Shown here piece after piece: positions 10,007-19,526 of a DNA stretch of 64,000 bases. A program made the translations under genes and the position numbers. The stretch's first letter is position 1; each line of letters begins with the position of its first letter. The stretch is from NCBI GenBank assembly GCA_947502355.1, contig CANMZP010000006.1, forward strand, positions 1 through 64,000, in the 5' to 3' direction. Below the pieces are notes generated by a model. It saw only the letters and a program-made list of their open reading frames with translations, ran no database searches and was not told the DNA's origin. This DNA comes from an uncultured Thalassotalea sp. Its GTDB lineage: Bacteria > Pseudomonadota > Gammaproteobacteria > Enterobacterales > Alteromonadaceae.

Positions 10007-10078
10007 TCTACCTGATTGTTTTTATAGAAAAGATGATATCATAGAAGATCACAACACCTTGGAGAATTGTTGCCCTTT

Positions 10079-11155
10079 ATGAAGTCAAATTGGTTGTATT
10101 GTTTGTTGTTAAGTATATCGTTATTACTCGGTTTTGGGTCAATTGGTGCACAGGCTGCGACCATTTTGGTTTATCATCATGTCGCCTTAGACACCCCAAA
10201 AAGTACGACGATTAGCCCCGAACAGTTTAAAAAACACCTCGATTATTTAAACGATAATCAGTTCACCGTTGTGCCTTTAAATCAAATTGTTCAGAGCATT
10301 AAAAACCAAACCCCATTAGCCGATAAAACCGTAGCAATAACCTTTGATGATGGGTACAGCGATATTTATCATAATGCCCATCCACTCCTTAAAGCGTATA
10401 ACTTTCCTTATACTTTATTTATAAACCCAGCGGTTGTGCCTAAAAAGACGGGCAGGTTTCTTAACTGGACCGATTTAAAAGCAATGAGTGAAGACGGGGT
10501 GATGATTGCAAATCATGGCCTTGAGCATGAATCGCTTATCAAAGTACCAAAAGGCCAAGATGCCAAGACATGGGTAAATGAGCAATTATCTAAGCTAGAG
10601 CAAGCTCAAACCATATTGAAGCAACAATTGAATCAAGACTGGCGTTATTTTGCTTTGCCATATGGTGAATATTCGCAATACGCCCTTCAACGTCTGGCAG
10701 CCATGGATTTTGTGGTGTTTACTCAGCAATCTGGGGCAGTGGGTATTGAAACCCAATTAACGGCGGTGCCAAGATTTCCAGCATCACAGCCCTATGACAA
10801 ATTAAAAACTTTAAAAACAAAGCTTAACTCATTGCCATTTAAGGTAAGTAAGGCCAGTCAGTTAGCGGAAAGTGTTTTACCCGCTAATCAAACAAAACTG
10901 CTTAATACTCAAATAGAAGTCGAAGTAAAAGACTTTTATAGCAACATGCTGCAATGTTTTGCATCAGGTGGTATTAAAACCGACATGAATTGGTCTGCTG
11001 AAAATATTGTAGAAATGAGGTTTGATAAGCCGCTAAAAGCAGGAAGAACTCGAGTTAATTGTACCGCGCCAAGTATTAGTAAACCGGGTCGTTATTATTG
11101 GTACTCAAGACCTTGGTTTGTGCCAAAAGCCGATGGCAGCTGGTACACCTGGTAA
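10079..11155 (+). CDS. Secreted polysaccharide deacetylase (NodB/PgaB-like)
   Basis: Carbohydrate esterase family 4-like protein, probably periplasmic or lipid-free secreted, removing acetyl groups from a glycan. The signal peptide is MKSNWLYCLLLSISLLLGF ending at AQA. The NodB core follows: YHHVA near residue 35, the metal-binding AITFDDGYSDIYH near 90, ANHGLEHESL near 144 and ALPYGEY near 190. The C-terminal 100 residues form an extra domain with NCTAPSISKPGRYYWYS. The start is uncertain: GGAG at 10061-10064 sits better for TTG at 10070, while the ATG at 10079 gives the most typical signal peptide. The target glycan is unknown. Confidence 0.82.
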   Translation: MKSNWLYCLLLSISLLLGFGSIGAQAATILVYHHVALDTPKSTTISPEQFKKHLDYLNDNQFTVVPLNQIVQSIKNQTPLADKTVAITFDDGYSDIYHNAHPLLKAYNFPYTLFINPAVVPKKTGRFLNWTDLKAMSEDGVMIANHGLEHESLIKVPKGQDAKTWVNEQLSKLEQAQTILKQQLNQDWRYFALPYGEYSQYALQRLAAMDFVVFTQQSGAVGIETQLTAVPRFPASQPYDKLKTLKTKLNSLPFKVSKASQLAESVLPANQTKLLNTQIEVEVKDFYSNMLQCFASGGIKTDMNWSAENIVEMRFDKPLKAGRTRVNCTAPSISKPGRYYWYSRPWFVPKADGSWYTW

Positions 11156-11159
11156 AAAA

Positions 11160-11209
11160 AATTGGGGTCAGATGAAAATTAACACGTTAATTTTCATCTG
11201 ACCCCAATT
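11160..11209. repeat. 50-bp perfect palindrome (REP-like), likely bidirectional terminator
   Basis: Two arms of 24 bases are perfect reverse complements around a 2-base centre. The left arm begins AATTGGGGTCAGATGAAAAT. It lies exactly between the convergent deacetylase and yebC-like genes and is flanked by A and T runs, so it could end both transcripts. The GGGGTCAGA word resembles repeats I recall as common in marine gammaproteobacteria near REP-associated transposases. That link is from memory and untested. Confidence 0.75.
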
Positions 11210-11223
11210 ATTAAATTATTCGA

Positions 11224-11946
11224 TTATTCAACGATTGCGTTGTGGTAGATGTTTTGCACATCGTCACTGTCGTTAAGCATGCCCATGAATTTCTCAAATG
11301 CCGCTTTGTCATCTTCATCGGTGATGGTTTTGTAATCCTGAGGTACCCAGGTAATTTCTTCCATCTCAAGTTTAATGTCTGGCATTTCTTCAGATAATGC
11401 GGTTTTTACTTTGAAGAACTCAGTGTGTGGTGCATATACGGTAATGATGCCGTCTTCTAACTCAACGTCCGTTACATCAACATCGGCCATCATAAGCATT
11501 TCTAATATAGCGTCTTCGTCATCACCGGCAAAACAAAATACTGCTTGGTGATCGAACATAAAGGATGCTGAGCCTTGACCGCCAATTTTTGCATTGGTTT
11601 TGGTGAACGCTTGACGAACATCTTTGATGGTACGGTTGGTGTTGTCTGTTAAACAGTCAACAATTACCATACAGCCGCCAGGACCAAAGCCTTCGTAACG
11701 TGCCGCTTCGTAGTTTTCACCACCTGCGCCACTGGCTTTATCTAGTGCGTTTTTAATTACGTGCGCAGGAACTTGATCTTTTTTTGCTTTATCAATTAAA
11801 CGACGTAAGGCAAGGTTGCCATCAGGATCAATACCACCGTTTTTGGCGATAACGTAAATTTCTTTACCGTATTTTGAGTAAATTTTGGTTTTCATGCCCG
11901 CAGTTTTTGCCATATCGGCTTTACGGTTTTGGTAAGCTCTGCCCAT
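11224..11946 (-). CDS. YebC/PmpR-family DNA-binding regulator (YeeN-like)
   Basis: A 240-residue member of the TACO1/YebC family, cytoplasmic, linked to transcriptional control and to relief of ribosome stalling. Conserved blocks are [17 protein letters not shown] at the N-terminus, [16 protein letters not shown] near residue 58, [14 protein letters not shown] near 83, [11 protein letters not shown] near 103 and GSASFMFD near 124. The length and the internal [10 protein letters not shown] spacing look closer to E. coli YeeN than to YebC. It is a single gene, convergent with the deacetylase gene across the palindrome. Confidence 0.9.
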   Translation of the reverse strand: MGRAYQNRKADMAKTAGMKTKIYSKYGKEIYVIAKNGGIDPDGNLALRRLIDKAKKDQVPAHVIKNALDKASGAGGENYEAARYEGFGPGGCMVIVDCLTDNTNRTIKDVRQAFTKTNAKIGGQGSASFMFDHQAVFCFAGDDEDAILEMLMMADVDVTDVELEDGIITVYAPHTEFFKVKTALSEEMPDIKLEMEEITWVPQDYKTITDEDDKAAFEKFMGMLNDSDDVQNIYHNAIVE

Positions 11947-12065
11947 CTGAATTCGCTCTTTCTTAACTTAAAAATGTAATCGGATAATTTTATCAATAAT
12001 AACGTGTTTTTGGCTAGTGCCATTTGTGCTGGCGCAAGTGATATTGCATTGAAAATGTATATCTA

Positions 12066-12098
12066 GCCACATATCCCTATAAAATAGGGGCTAGTGGC
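12066..12098 (-). terminator. Hairpin after the SCO1 end of the oxidase cluster
   Basis: A two-part stem, GCCAC/GTGGC outside and CCCTAT/ATAGGG inside, lies about 40 bases beyond the SCO1 stop. On the minus strand it is followed by TAGATATACATTTTC rather than a clean U run, so terminator function is only suggested. Confidence 0.4.
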
Positions 12099-12135
12099 AG
12101 ATATTTCAAGGGGTTAACCTAGATGATTTATGCGA

Positions 12136-12789
12136 TTAGCCCGCAACTTGCTGATATATTTTAGCAAAGTCCTTGGCCATGATTTCGGCATCAATACTTG
12201 GTACGCTGCCGGGATCGGTTTGCGGAACGGGTTTAAAAATGGCCTGAATATTGCCATTAGGATTGGTTAATACAATCGAGGCGCTGTGATTGACCAAGTA
12301 ATACTCCTGGTCGGTGTTTTCGGTTATGGCATACATTAAGCCAAGATTACGCGCAAACGGGAACAGTTTGTCATGACCACCACGTAGGGCGATAAAATCT
12401 TTATTAAAATAGTTAATGTAAGCGTTGAGTTTTTCTTGTGAGTCACGCTTTGGATCGGCGGTTACTAAAATGATCTGAACATTGTTATTGGTGATTTCTT
12501 GCAGTTTAGGATAAACATAATTTAATTCCAACAAGGTGGTTGGGCAGATATCTGGGCATGAGGTATAGCCAAAAAACAACAAGGTCCATTTATCTCGTAA
12601 TTGCTGTTTACCAAAGCGCTCGCCTTTATGGTCCGTAAGGCTGAACTCAGTTAATAAGCGCTCTTGCGGGTAAAGCAAAGCCAGTTCAAGTTTTGCAGCT
12701 TCAGCCTGTTTGGCTTGATAATATTTGTAAGCAAAGCCACCTGAGGCGGCGGCAATGGCGGCGATAATGACGATAAACAGCTTATTCAT
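12136..12789 (-). CDS. SCO1/SenC copper chaperone for cytochrome oxidase
   Basis: Membrane-anchored thioredoxin-fold protein that helps load the CuA site of cytochrome c oxidase subunit II. The 217 residues start with one N-terminal membrane segment (IVIIAAIAAASGGFAY). The copper-binding pair lies in GYTSCPDIC (Cys78 and Cys82), with the distal His in YLVNHSASIV near 167. It is the last gene of the minus-strand oxidase cluster, three bases after ctaB, which supports this role. Sco proteins can also act as thiol reductases. Confidence 0.93.
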   Translation of the reverse strand: MNKLFIVIIAAIAAASGGFAYKYYQAKQAEAAKLELALLYPQERLLTEFSLTDHKGERFGKQQLRDKWTLLFFGYTSCPDICPTTLLELNYVYPKLQEITNNNVQIILVTADPKRDSQEKLNAYINYFNKDFIALRGGHDKLFPFARNLGLMYAITENTDQEYYLVNHSASIVLTNPNGNIQAIFKPVPQTDPGSVPSIDAEIMAKDFAKIYQQVAG

Positions 12790-12792
12790 GGA

Positions 12793-13713
12793 TTAAAGTG
12801 TGCCCGGTAATAGGTAATGATCTACCAATAATACGATAAAAAGCAGCATTAAGTGAACAATTGAAAAGCGAAATGTTTTCATTGCTGTGTCTTTTGTCGG
12901 ATTAAACTTTAGCTGCCATGCATAATAAAAGAACATCAAATTTAAAACGCTTGAGCCAAGCAGGTAAATATAGCTGCTCATGCCCACTAAAAATGGCATT
13001 AAACCAACAACAAACAACAGTACGGTGTAAAGCAAAATTTGGGTTTTGGTAAACTCAATGCCATGCGTTACTGGCAGCATAGGGATATTAACCTTGGCAT
13101 AATCATCACGACGGTGAATGGCTAATGCCCAAAAATGCGGCGGTGTCCAAGTAAATACCAATAGCACCATCAGTAGGGCATGAGGGTGTATTTCATTGGT
13201 CATTGCCGTCCAACCTAATAACGGTGGTATGGCACCGGCTAACCCACCTATGGTGATGTTTTGCGGCGTTGCGCGCTTTAAATACATGGTATAGATAACA
13301 GAATAACCAACCAAGCCCGAAAAGGTTAGCCAGGCTGTTAGCGGGTTTACTAAGGCATACAACATAGCAAAGCCAATTACCGATAACCCAGTGGCAAACA
13401 AAATGGCATTCTTGTTGCTGATCCGGCCATTAGGTAACGGCCTGTTATGGGTGCGAGCCATTATTGCATCAATGCGTTGATCAACAATGTGGTTGATAGC
13501 GGCGGCGGCTGACGATAGCAAACCAATGCCAAGCATAGCCGGCAGTAATATTTGCCAAGGCAGGGCGCCAGGCACGGATAAGCTCATCCCCACCAAAGCC
13601 GTTAAAACCAATAGTGCAACCACTCGTGGTTTGGTTATTTCATAATACTCACGCCATGAAACAGGACCAACCGGTTCGATGATTTCGCTTACTTGTGTTG
13701 CCATTTTAGTCAT
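12793..13713 (-). CDS. ctaB: Heme o synthase (protoheme IX farnesyltransferase)
   Basis: Inner-membrane prenyltransferase that adds a farnesyl group to heme b, giving heme o for the oxidase. The 306-residue UbiA-family protein has the first aspartate-rich site in [20 protein letters not shown] near residue 75 and the second region [17 protein letters not shown] near 168, plus about eight membrane segments. Its start overlaps the ctaA stop by one base, so translation is coupled. It is also called cyoE in quinol oxidase operons; here the aa3 cluster favours ctaB. Confidence 0.95.
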   Translation of the reverse strand: MTKMATQVSEIIEPVGPVSWREYYEITKPRVVALLVLTALVGMSLSVPGALPWQILLPAMLGIGLLSSAAAAINHIVDQRIDAIMARTHNRPLPNGRISNKNAILFATGLSVIGFAMLYALVNPLTAWLTFSGLVGYSVIYTMYLKRATPQNITIGGLAGAIPPLLGWTAMTNEIHPHALLMVLLVFTWTPPHFWALAIHRRDDYAKVNIPMLPVTHGIEFTKTQILLYTVLLFVVGLMPFLVGMSSYIYLLGSSVLNLMFFYYAWQLKFNPTKDTAMKTFRFSIVHLMLLFIVLLVDHYLLPGTL

Positions 13714-14720
13714 TACGCTTTCCGCCTTAAACTGTACGTCAAAGTGATCACACTCAGCATTAATAGCACGGCCACTACGTTATGAGTAACGGCAACGCTT
13801 AATGGTAAATTATATACAATATTGCTCACCCCAAGACCTACCTGACAGGCCAAGATCACCAGAATAGCAAGTGCATTGGTTTTAAAGAATCGACTTTGGC
13901 TTTTGCTAAAAATGGTTAATGCTAACCAACCTAAATAGAGTGTGGTTATAATCGCGCCAATACGATGCATGGCATGAATGGTGACTCGTTCGGCATGGGT
14001 TAAAAAGCCAAATTCATAGGTGTCCCGCTCGGGCGGGATAAGCTCAAAAGCATTGCTGAAACTTAGTTGCTGTATCCAACCATCCTGACAAATTGGCAGT
14101 TGTGTACAAACCAGAGCGGCGTAATTTGAAGATGTCCAACCGCCAAGCGCAATTTGTGCCGCTAGAATTGCTATGCCAATAAAGGCAAACACTTGATATT
14201 TGCGTATGTGATAATCACCGCCAGGCACTCGAAAAGGGGTTATCCTCAAATACAACAGGTACAATAAACACAAGGTGGTAAATCCACCGAGCAAATGCCC
14301 CATCACCACAATGGGCATTAACTTCATGGTCACGGTCCACATGCCTAAAGCGGCTTGAAAAATTACCGTAACCAATAGGGTAAGGGGTAACCAAATAGGC
14401 CCACCTTGCTGGCGGTTTTTAATGGACAGTAAAAAGATGATGCCAATGAGCAAACCTAACGATCCGGCAAAGTAGCGGTGGATCATTTCATTCCACGCTT
14501 TTTGCGGTTCTACCGGACGTTCAGGAAAGGCTTGTTCTGCTTTTAATATTTGCTCTTGAGTTTCTGGCACATCAATAAACCCATAACAACCTGGCCAGTC
14601 TGGGCAGCCAAGGCCTGCATGGGTTAGGCGAGTATATGCACCCAGACTTATCACCAGAATAGACAGAAGGATGGCGACAAGCACGAGATTGCGTGTGGTA
14701 TTACTTGGTTGCATCGTCAT
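13713..14720 (-). CDS. ctaA: Heme A synthase (COX15/CtaA)
   Basis: Inner-membrane enzyme that oxidises the C8 methyl of heme o to a formyl group, giving heme a. The 335 residues contain eight hydrophobic segments and the paired signature [23 protein letters not shown] split over residues 26-48. The heme-ligand histidines are in [10 protein letters not shown] near 78 and HAMHRIGA near 246. The start and stop overlap the neighbouring genes by one base on each side. It sits directly before ctaB, matching the order of the two heme-modifying steps. Confidence 0.95.
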   Translation of the reverse strand: MTMQPSNTTRNLVLVAILLSILVISLGAYTRLTHAGLGCPDWPGCYGFIDVPETQEQILKAEQAFPERPVEPQKAWNEMIHRYFAGSLGLLIGIIFLLSIKNRQQGGPIWLPLTLLVTVIFQAALGMWTVTMKLMPIVVMGHLLGGFTTLCLLYLLYLRITPFRVPGGDYHIRKYQVFAFIGIAILAAQIALGGWTSSNYAALVCTQLPICQDGWIQQLSFSNAFELIPPERDTYEFGFLTHAERVTIHAMHRIGAIITTLYLGWLALTIFSKSQSRFFKTNALAILVILACQVGLGVSNIVYNLPLSVAVTHNVVAVLLMLSVITLTYSLRRKA

Positions 14721-15280
14721 TAGCCAATCCTTGAATATTTTAATAGTTTTTTAAGATCGGTCAGCATGGCTTTACCAAAAGTGGTGAGCTCTTGGGTTTT
14801 CTCTGGTGTGTTATATTGCAAAATAATATTGCCTAATGGGTCGGCAACATAAACGGTTTGCTCGGTTAATCGCTGCAGAGCTTTTTCTGGCGTCGATTGA
14901 ATGCGCCAGTGTTTTTGATTTAATTGTTTTAATTGCTCGGCATTAAACGGCGAGTGCGATAAGGCAATCGGGGTTACGCGCGGCGTTTCTTTACCAAGTG
15001 CAAAATAGGTGTTCTCGATACCTTTTAGGGTTTCTATGCAACGCTGATCGCAGTTCTGAGGAACGGTATAGAGCAACAACCATTGCTTTTCTGTGAATGC
15101 TTCAATATCCACATCGCTTAGTGTTAACGGTTCATCTAGTAATTCCCCCTGATTCGTTACCCCGTAATTAAACCATTGATTATCGAGTGCCATTTTGGCC
15201 AATAAGATGGGGACAATAAAAACCAGTAGAAGCAATAATAGGCTTCGTCTGGACTTTCGTGATACTGCTGCCTTACTCAT
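14720..15280 (-). CDS. SCO-like membrane-anchored protein of the oxidase cluster
   Basis: A 186-residue protein with one N-terminal membrane anchor (SLLLLLLVFIVPILLAKM, residues 13-30) and a periplasmic domain. I do not recognise a named family. It does carry QNCDQRC, giving Cys77 and Cys81 in the same CxxxC spacing as SCO1, within a WLLLYTVPQNC setting that resembles the start of a thioredoxin fold. The strand DPLGNIILQYN near 145 parallels the SCO1 region. It lies between SURF1 and ctaA, overlapping ctaA by one base. A role in copper or thiol handling for oxidase assembly is inferred. Confidence 0.7.
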   Translation of the reverse strand: MSKAAVSRKSRRSLLLLLLVFIVPILLAKMALDNQWFNYGVTNQGELLDEPLTLSDVDIEAFTEKQWLLLYTVPQNCDQRCIETLKGIENTYFALGKETPRVTPIALSHSPFNAEQLKQLNQKHWRIQSTPEKALQRLTEQTVYVADPLGNIILQYNTPEKTQELTTFGKAMLTDLKKLLKYSRIG

Positions 15281-15295
15281 AAAACTGCCTTGTGT

Positions 15296-16066
15296 TTATT
15301 TGTTATTATTAGCGGACTTATTCTGTAATTTATTTTGTTGTTTGTAGCTGGCCCAAATCATTAATGCTAACCAGACAAACGCTAAACTGAACCATTGCAC
15401 AGCGTAGCCTAGGTGTTTTTGCGGTGGCATAACGATGGGTTGCCAATTTTTTTTATAACCTATCTCTTCTTTTGTATCTAAGTAGATGACAAAGGGCAAT
15501 AGTTTTGTGTTAAATAATTGTGATATTTCATTGATTTCAATTTGTTGGATGCGTAATGGCCATTGCACTTGTTGATATGTTTGTTGTTGTAAAACAATGC
15601 CTTTCTCAATAATTCGGACGTTGCCATTAATCGTTATCTGACCTGGAAATGTGGAAAGCTGCGGTAAAACAGTACGGTTAATGGAGCCTTCAACCCAGCC
15701 CATATTAATGAGCACGGCGCGATCTGTGTTCAGCACGTTAAATACTTGCAACACCCGATAGCCTAAGCGGCCCTGGTTGGTTTGATTATCAAGTAGCAAA
15801 ATTTGCTCGTTATTAAATTTACCCTGTATCGCAACGGGCAAATCATTTTTATTTTTTTGGCTTAGTAATTGTTGAAGGCTTAAGCGGTCATTACCCACCA
15901 TAGCGGCGATTTTATCGAGGCGAAGCTGTTTTTCTTCGGCGCGACTGGCTTGCCAAAGACCAAGGTTGAACAAAAGGCTAAATACCGCTAAGGTGAAAAT
16001 AACCCATGGCCAACGCCAGGTTGAAAACAGTGACAGGATGTTTGAGCTTTTACTAATTGCGTCCAT
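15296..16066 (-). CDS. SURF1-family oxidase assembly protein
   Basis: Inner-membrane assembly factor thought to help heme a insertion into subunit I. The 256 residues have the typical topology of one membrane segment near each end (WPWVIFTLAVFSLLFNLGLW near residue 20 and a C-terminal one near 220-240) with a periplasmic domain between. Family motifs are LGLWQASRAEEK, LLLDNQTNQGRLGYRVLQVF near 95 and the C-terminal HLGYAVQWFSLAFVWLAL. It is part of the minus-strand cox cluster. Confidence 0.9.
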   Translation of the reverse strand: MDAISKSSNILSLFSTWRWPWVIFTLAVFSLLFNLGLWQASRAEEKQLRLDKIAAMVGNDRLSLQQLLSQKNKNDLPVAIQGKFNNEQILLLDNQTNQGRLGYRVLQVFNVLNTDRAVLINMGWVEGSINRTVLPQLSTFPGQITINGNVRIIEKGIVLQQQTYQQVQWPLRIQQIEINEISQLFNTKLLPFVIYLDTKEEIGYKKNWQPIVMPPQKHLGYAVQWFSLAFVWLALMIWASYKQQNKLQNKSANNNK

Positions 16067-16106
16067 AATGCCTTAAATTGAACGAAAAAAAATACTAATA
16101 ATAAAC

Positions 16107-16331
16107 GTGGGAGTTGTCTTGGAACTATACAAACTCGTAATTTTCATTGCGCTAGTCTTTATGATTTATAATCTGTTTAGAGCGCTGTTCTTAATGAACA
16201 AAAACGACTCGGATAAACCGCCTATGTCAAAATATATCGGTCGCCGGGTAATGTTTTCAGTCTTTATTGTGTTGCTGTTGCTTATCGGCATAGCATTCGG
16301 TTTTATTACCCCAAATCCTCGCCCGTATTAA
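16107..16331 (+). CDS. DUF2909-type small twin-helix membrane protein
   Basis: A 74-residue protein with two membrane helices (LVIFIALVFMIYNLFRALF and MFSVFIVLLLLIGIAFGFI) and a short polar loop KNDSDKPPMSKYIGRR. This fits the DUF2909 family commonly found inside proteobacterial cytochrome oxidase clusters. It alone is on the plus strand between coxC and SURF1. The GTG at 16107 is the longest start. The TTG at 16119 has GGAG at 16109-16112 six bases upstream and gives MELYKLVIF, so the shorter form is quite possible. A hairpin GCAGGCA/TGCCTGC follows at 16365-16392. Confidence 0.8.
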   Translation: MGVVLELYKLVIFIALVFMIYNLFRALFLMNKNDSDKPPMSKYIGRRVMFSVFIVLLLLIGIAFGFITPNPRPY

Positions 16332-16418
16332 TATGACAAGGCGATAATGCAGTCGGGTTATTGTGCAGGCATTGGTTTTATCCTCTGCCTGCCGTACTAC
16401 AGCCTTAACGCTTCTTCT

Positions 16419-17312
16419 TTATAATACGTAAACAAAGAAGAATAATAATACCCACACCACATCAACAAAGTGCCAGTACCAACTTGCGGCCTGAAAAGCA
16501 AAGTGGTTATCTGGGCTAAAATGACCTTTTAATACCCTAAAGAACATCACTATTAGCATGATGGTACCTAAGGTTACGTGCATACCGTGAAAGCCGGTAA
16601 GCATGTAGAAGGTATTACCATAAATGCCACTGGCCAATGTTAGGCCCATCGCTGAGTAGGCATGAATGTATTCTTCAACTTGTAAAACCAAAAAGCCTAA
16701 ACCGAGTAAAATGGTTAAACCTAACCAGGCTTTTAGTGCACCACGATTGTTTTGCTCAAGTGCCACATGGGCAAAATGGGCGGTAACCGATGATGCTAAT
16801 AAGATGATGGTGTTATAGAGTGGTAAACCACCCCAGCCCATCGCTTCGGTTGTCGTGCCATCTGGTGTTTTCGTTAACGGCCAGGCTGCCTGAAACTCTG
16901 GCCAAAGTACTTGAAAGGTTTCCAGGTTATTACCGTCACCACCTAACCACGGCACACTGAATACGCGGGCGTATAATAAGGCGCCAAAGAACGCGGCAAA
17001 GAACATGACTTCCGAAAAGATAAACCAACTCATCCCCTGGCGGAACGAGGCATCCATTTGCTTGCTGTATCGTCCTTCCATTGATTCATCAATGACATTG
17101 CCGAACCAACCAACCACCATCCAGATGATCATCACAATACCGGCAATTAATACCCAACCGCCAATGCCTTCATCGGTATCGATGTTGGCGACATAGTTTC
17201 CGGCACCAACAGCGATTAAAAATAACGCTATGGCTCCGACAATTGGCCAGTGACTTTGCGCTGGCACATAATAGTTTTCATATTCATTTGTTGTTGTAGA
17301 CTTACTCGTCAT
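16419..17312 (-). CDS. coxC: Cytochrome c oxidase subunit III
   Basis: Inner-membrane subunit of the aa3-type oxidase that supports subunit I stability and proton pumping. The 297 residues show about seven helices and family blocks: FIFSEVMFFAAFFGALLYAR near residue 92, EYIHAYSAMGLTLASGIYG near 213, FYMLTGFHGMHVTLGT near 231 and WYWHFVDVVWVLLFF near 277. It lies 22 bases downstream of cox11. Confidence 0.96.
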   Translation of the reverse strand: MTSKSTTTNEYENYYVPAQSHWPIVGAIALFLIAVGAGNYVANIDTDEGIGGWVLIAGIVMIIWMVVGWFGNVIDESMEGRYSKQMDASFRQGMSWFIFSEVMFFAAFFGALLYARVFSVPWLGGDGNNLETFQVLWPEFQAAWPLTKTPDGTTTEAMGWGGLPLYNTIILLASSVTAHFAHVALEQNNRGALKAWLGLTILLGLGFLVLQVEEYIHAYSAMGLTLASGIYGNTFYMLTGFHGMHVTLGTIMLIVMFFRVLKGHFSPDNHFAFQAASWYWHFVDVVWVLLFFFVYVL

Positions 17313-17334
17313 CGCTTTGCTCCTAAGCGCTTCT

Positions 17335-17913
17335 TTATGAATCTTTGCTCGCTGTTACATCGAACAGCGTATAAGACAGCGTTAACTCGTTGATATCTTC
17401 TGGTAGTTCGGGATCAACATAGAACTGCAACGGCATCCAAACATCTTCACTGGCCTTTAAGGGTTGCTGGTTAAAACAAAAACATTCAATTTTTTGAAAG
17501 TAATTTGCAGCAATGCCTGGCGATACCGAGGGTATTGCCTGACCGATGGCGTGTTGGCCAGATTCATTTTTCGCATAAAATTTTACAAACTTCATTTCAC
17601 CCGGATGTACTTGTATGGAATTCATCTCCGGTTTAAATTGCCAGGCAGCACCTTGAGCCGTACGACTGATAAATTGCACCGTTATTAAACGGGATTTATC
17701 AATGTGGTCGGCCTTATAGGTGGTGGCTTCTGTAGCCGTTTTGCCATTTAAACCGGTGATGTCACAAAATACATCGTACAAAGGCACCAAGGCAAAGCCG
17801 AAACCAAACATGGCAATTACCGTGAACACCAGTTTGGTTGTACCGGTTTTTACTTGCTTGCTTACCTGTTCTGTTGACTTCGCTTGGTTATTTTGCACTT
17901 TGCTGGCTCCCAA
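17335..17913 (-). CDS. Cytochrome c oxidase assembly protein Cox11/CtaG
   Basis: Membrane-anchored copper chaperone that delivers CuB to subunit I. The 192 residues have a single N-terminal membrane segment (LVFTVIAMFGFGFALVPLYD), followed by VFCDITGLNG. The copper motif ECFCFNQQPL near residue 143 and the downstream MPLQFYVDPELP region are family hallmarks. It abuts ctaD with no gap and precedes coxC, the usual order. Confidence 0.95.
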   Translation of the reverse strand: MGASKVQNNQAKSTEQVSKQVKTGTTKLVFTVIAMFGFGFALVPLYDVFCDITGLNGKTATEATTYKADHIDKSRLITVQFISRTAQGAAWQFKPEMNSIQVHPGEMKFVKFYAKNESGQHAIGQAIPSVSPGIAANYFQKIECFCFNQQPLKASEDVWMPLQFYVDPELPEDINELTLSYTLFDVTASKDS

Positions 17914-19515
17914 TTAATCGACTTTTGGTGGTGTACTAAATGTGTGGTACGGGGCTGGCGACGGTACGGTCCACTCTAGACCTTCTGCACCATCCCAAGG
18001 CTTAGCCGGGGCTTTTTCACCACTTTTAATGCACTTAATGACCACGTACAAGAAGATAAGCTGAGATAAACCAAACAGGAAGCCACCAATACTTACCCAC
18101 TTGTTAAAGTCGGCAAATTGCAGGGCGTAATCTGGAATACGACGTGGCATACCTGCTAGCCCTAAAAAGTGCATCGGGAAGAACAGAATGTTTACTGAGA
18201 TGAGTGAACACCAAAAGTGAAATTTACCCAGTTTTTCACTGTACATATTACCGGTCCATTTAGGCAGCCAGTAATAAGCTGCAGCATAGATGGAGAACAA
18301 CGATCCGGTAACCAGAACATAGTGGAAATGCGCGACCACGAAATAGGTATCATGGTACTGGAAATCTACTGGTGTCATGGCCAACATCAAACCCGAGAAG
18401 CCACCAATGGTGAACAAGATCACAAAGGCAATGGAGAACAACATGGGGGTTTCAAACGTCATTGAACCTTGCCACATGGTTGCCACCCAATTAAACACTT
18501 TAACTCCCGTTGGCACGGCAATCAGCATGGTACAGTACATAAAGAACAGCTCACCAGCTAAAGGCATACCTGTCGTAAACATATGGTGAGCCCATACAAT
18601 AAACGATAGAAATGCGATTGAAGAGGTTGCATAAACCATTGAACTATAACCAAATAGCTTCTTACGAGTAAATGCAGGAATGGTGGTAGATACAATACCA
18701 AAAGCCGGTAATATCATGATGTAAACTTCGGGGTGACCAAAGAACCAGAAAATATGCTGGAACATGACGGGATCACCACCACCGGCGGCATCAAAGAAGG
18801 ATGTACCAAAGTAGGTATCGGTTAATACCATGGTAACCGTACCGGCCAACACTGGCATAACCGCAATTAACAAGTAAGCGGTAATAAAGAATGTCCAAAC
18901 AAACAATGGCATCTTCATGTACGTCATACCTGGTGCACGTAAGTTCATGATCGTAACAACGATATTTATCGCGCCCATAATCGATGAGATACCCATAATG
19001 TGCACCGCAAATACAAAGAATGCGGTACTACCGTTTGAGTAGGTCGTCGATAATGGTGCGTAGAATGTCCAACCAAAGTTAGGACCGCCGCCTTCCATAA
19101 ATAACGAAGAAAGCAAGATGCCAAAGGCAAATGGCAAGATCCAGAATGACCAGTTATTCAATCGTGGTAAGGCCATATCTGGCGCCCCAATCATCATGGG
19201 AAGCATCCAGTTCGCCAATCCTGTAAAGGCTGGCATAATGGCACCAAACACCATGATCAAACCATGAACGGTGGTCATTTGGTTAAAAAAGTCCGGTTCA
19301 ACAATTTGCAATCCCGGTTGAAATAGCTCGGCGCGGATCACCATAGCCATTGCACCACCGGTTAAAAGCATAATAAACGAGAACCATAGGTATAAAGTAC
19401 CAATGTCTTTATGGTTGGTTGTTAGTATCCAACGCTTGATGCCGGTCATTTTATGATCGTGATGATCATCACCATGATCATGAACGTCGGCGATAGTATC
19501 TGTTGCAGTCGTCAT
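17914..19515 (-). CDS. ctaD: Cytochrome c oxidase subunit I
   Basis: Catalytic subunit holding heme a and the heme a3/CuB centre, reducing O2 to water and pumping protons. The 533-residue protein has 12 helices and the expected landmarks: TTNHKDIGTLYLWF near residue 33, the CuB/Tyr region WFFGHPEVYIMILPAFG near 258, HHMFTTG near 313 and HDTYFVVAHFHYVL near 391, which supplies the heme ligands. The HPEVY motif marks an A-type oxidase. It lies 11 bases after coxB. The His-rich N-terminal tail (HDHGDDHHDHK) is a local oddity. Confidence 0.97.
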   Translation of the reverse strand: MTTATDTIADVHDHGDDHHDHKMTGIKRWILTTNHKDIGTLYLWFSFIMLLTGGAMAMVIRAELFQPGLQIVEPDFFNQMTTVHGLIMVFGAIMPAFTGLANWMLPMMIGAPDMALPRLNNWSFWILPFAFGILLSSLFMEGGGPNFGWTFYAPLSTTYSNGSTAFFVFAVHIMGISSIMGAINIVVTIMNLRAPGMTYMKMPLFVWTFFITAYLLIAVMPVLAGTVTMVLTDTYFGTSFFDAAGGGDPVMFQHIFWFFGHPEVYIMILPAFGIVSTTIPAFTRKKLFGYSSMVYATSSIAFLSFIVWAHHMFTTGMPLAGELFFMYCTMLIAVPTGVKVFNWVATMWQGSMTFETPMLFSIAFVILFTIGGFSGLMLAMTPVDFQYHDTYFVVAHFHYVLVTGSLFSIYAAAYYWLPKWTGNMYSEKLGKFHFWCSLISVNILFFPMHFLGLAGMPRRIPDYALQFADFNKWVSIGGFLFGLSQLIFLYVVIKCIKSGEKAPAKPWDGAEGLEWTVPSPAPYHTFSTPPKVD

Positions 19516-19526
19516 ATCTGTGTCCC

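Noticed and set aside
10007-10066. LexA box in front of the DinF-type exporter
   Set aside because: No CTGT-N8-ACAG is present in the short divergent gap.
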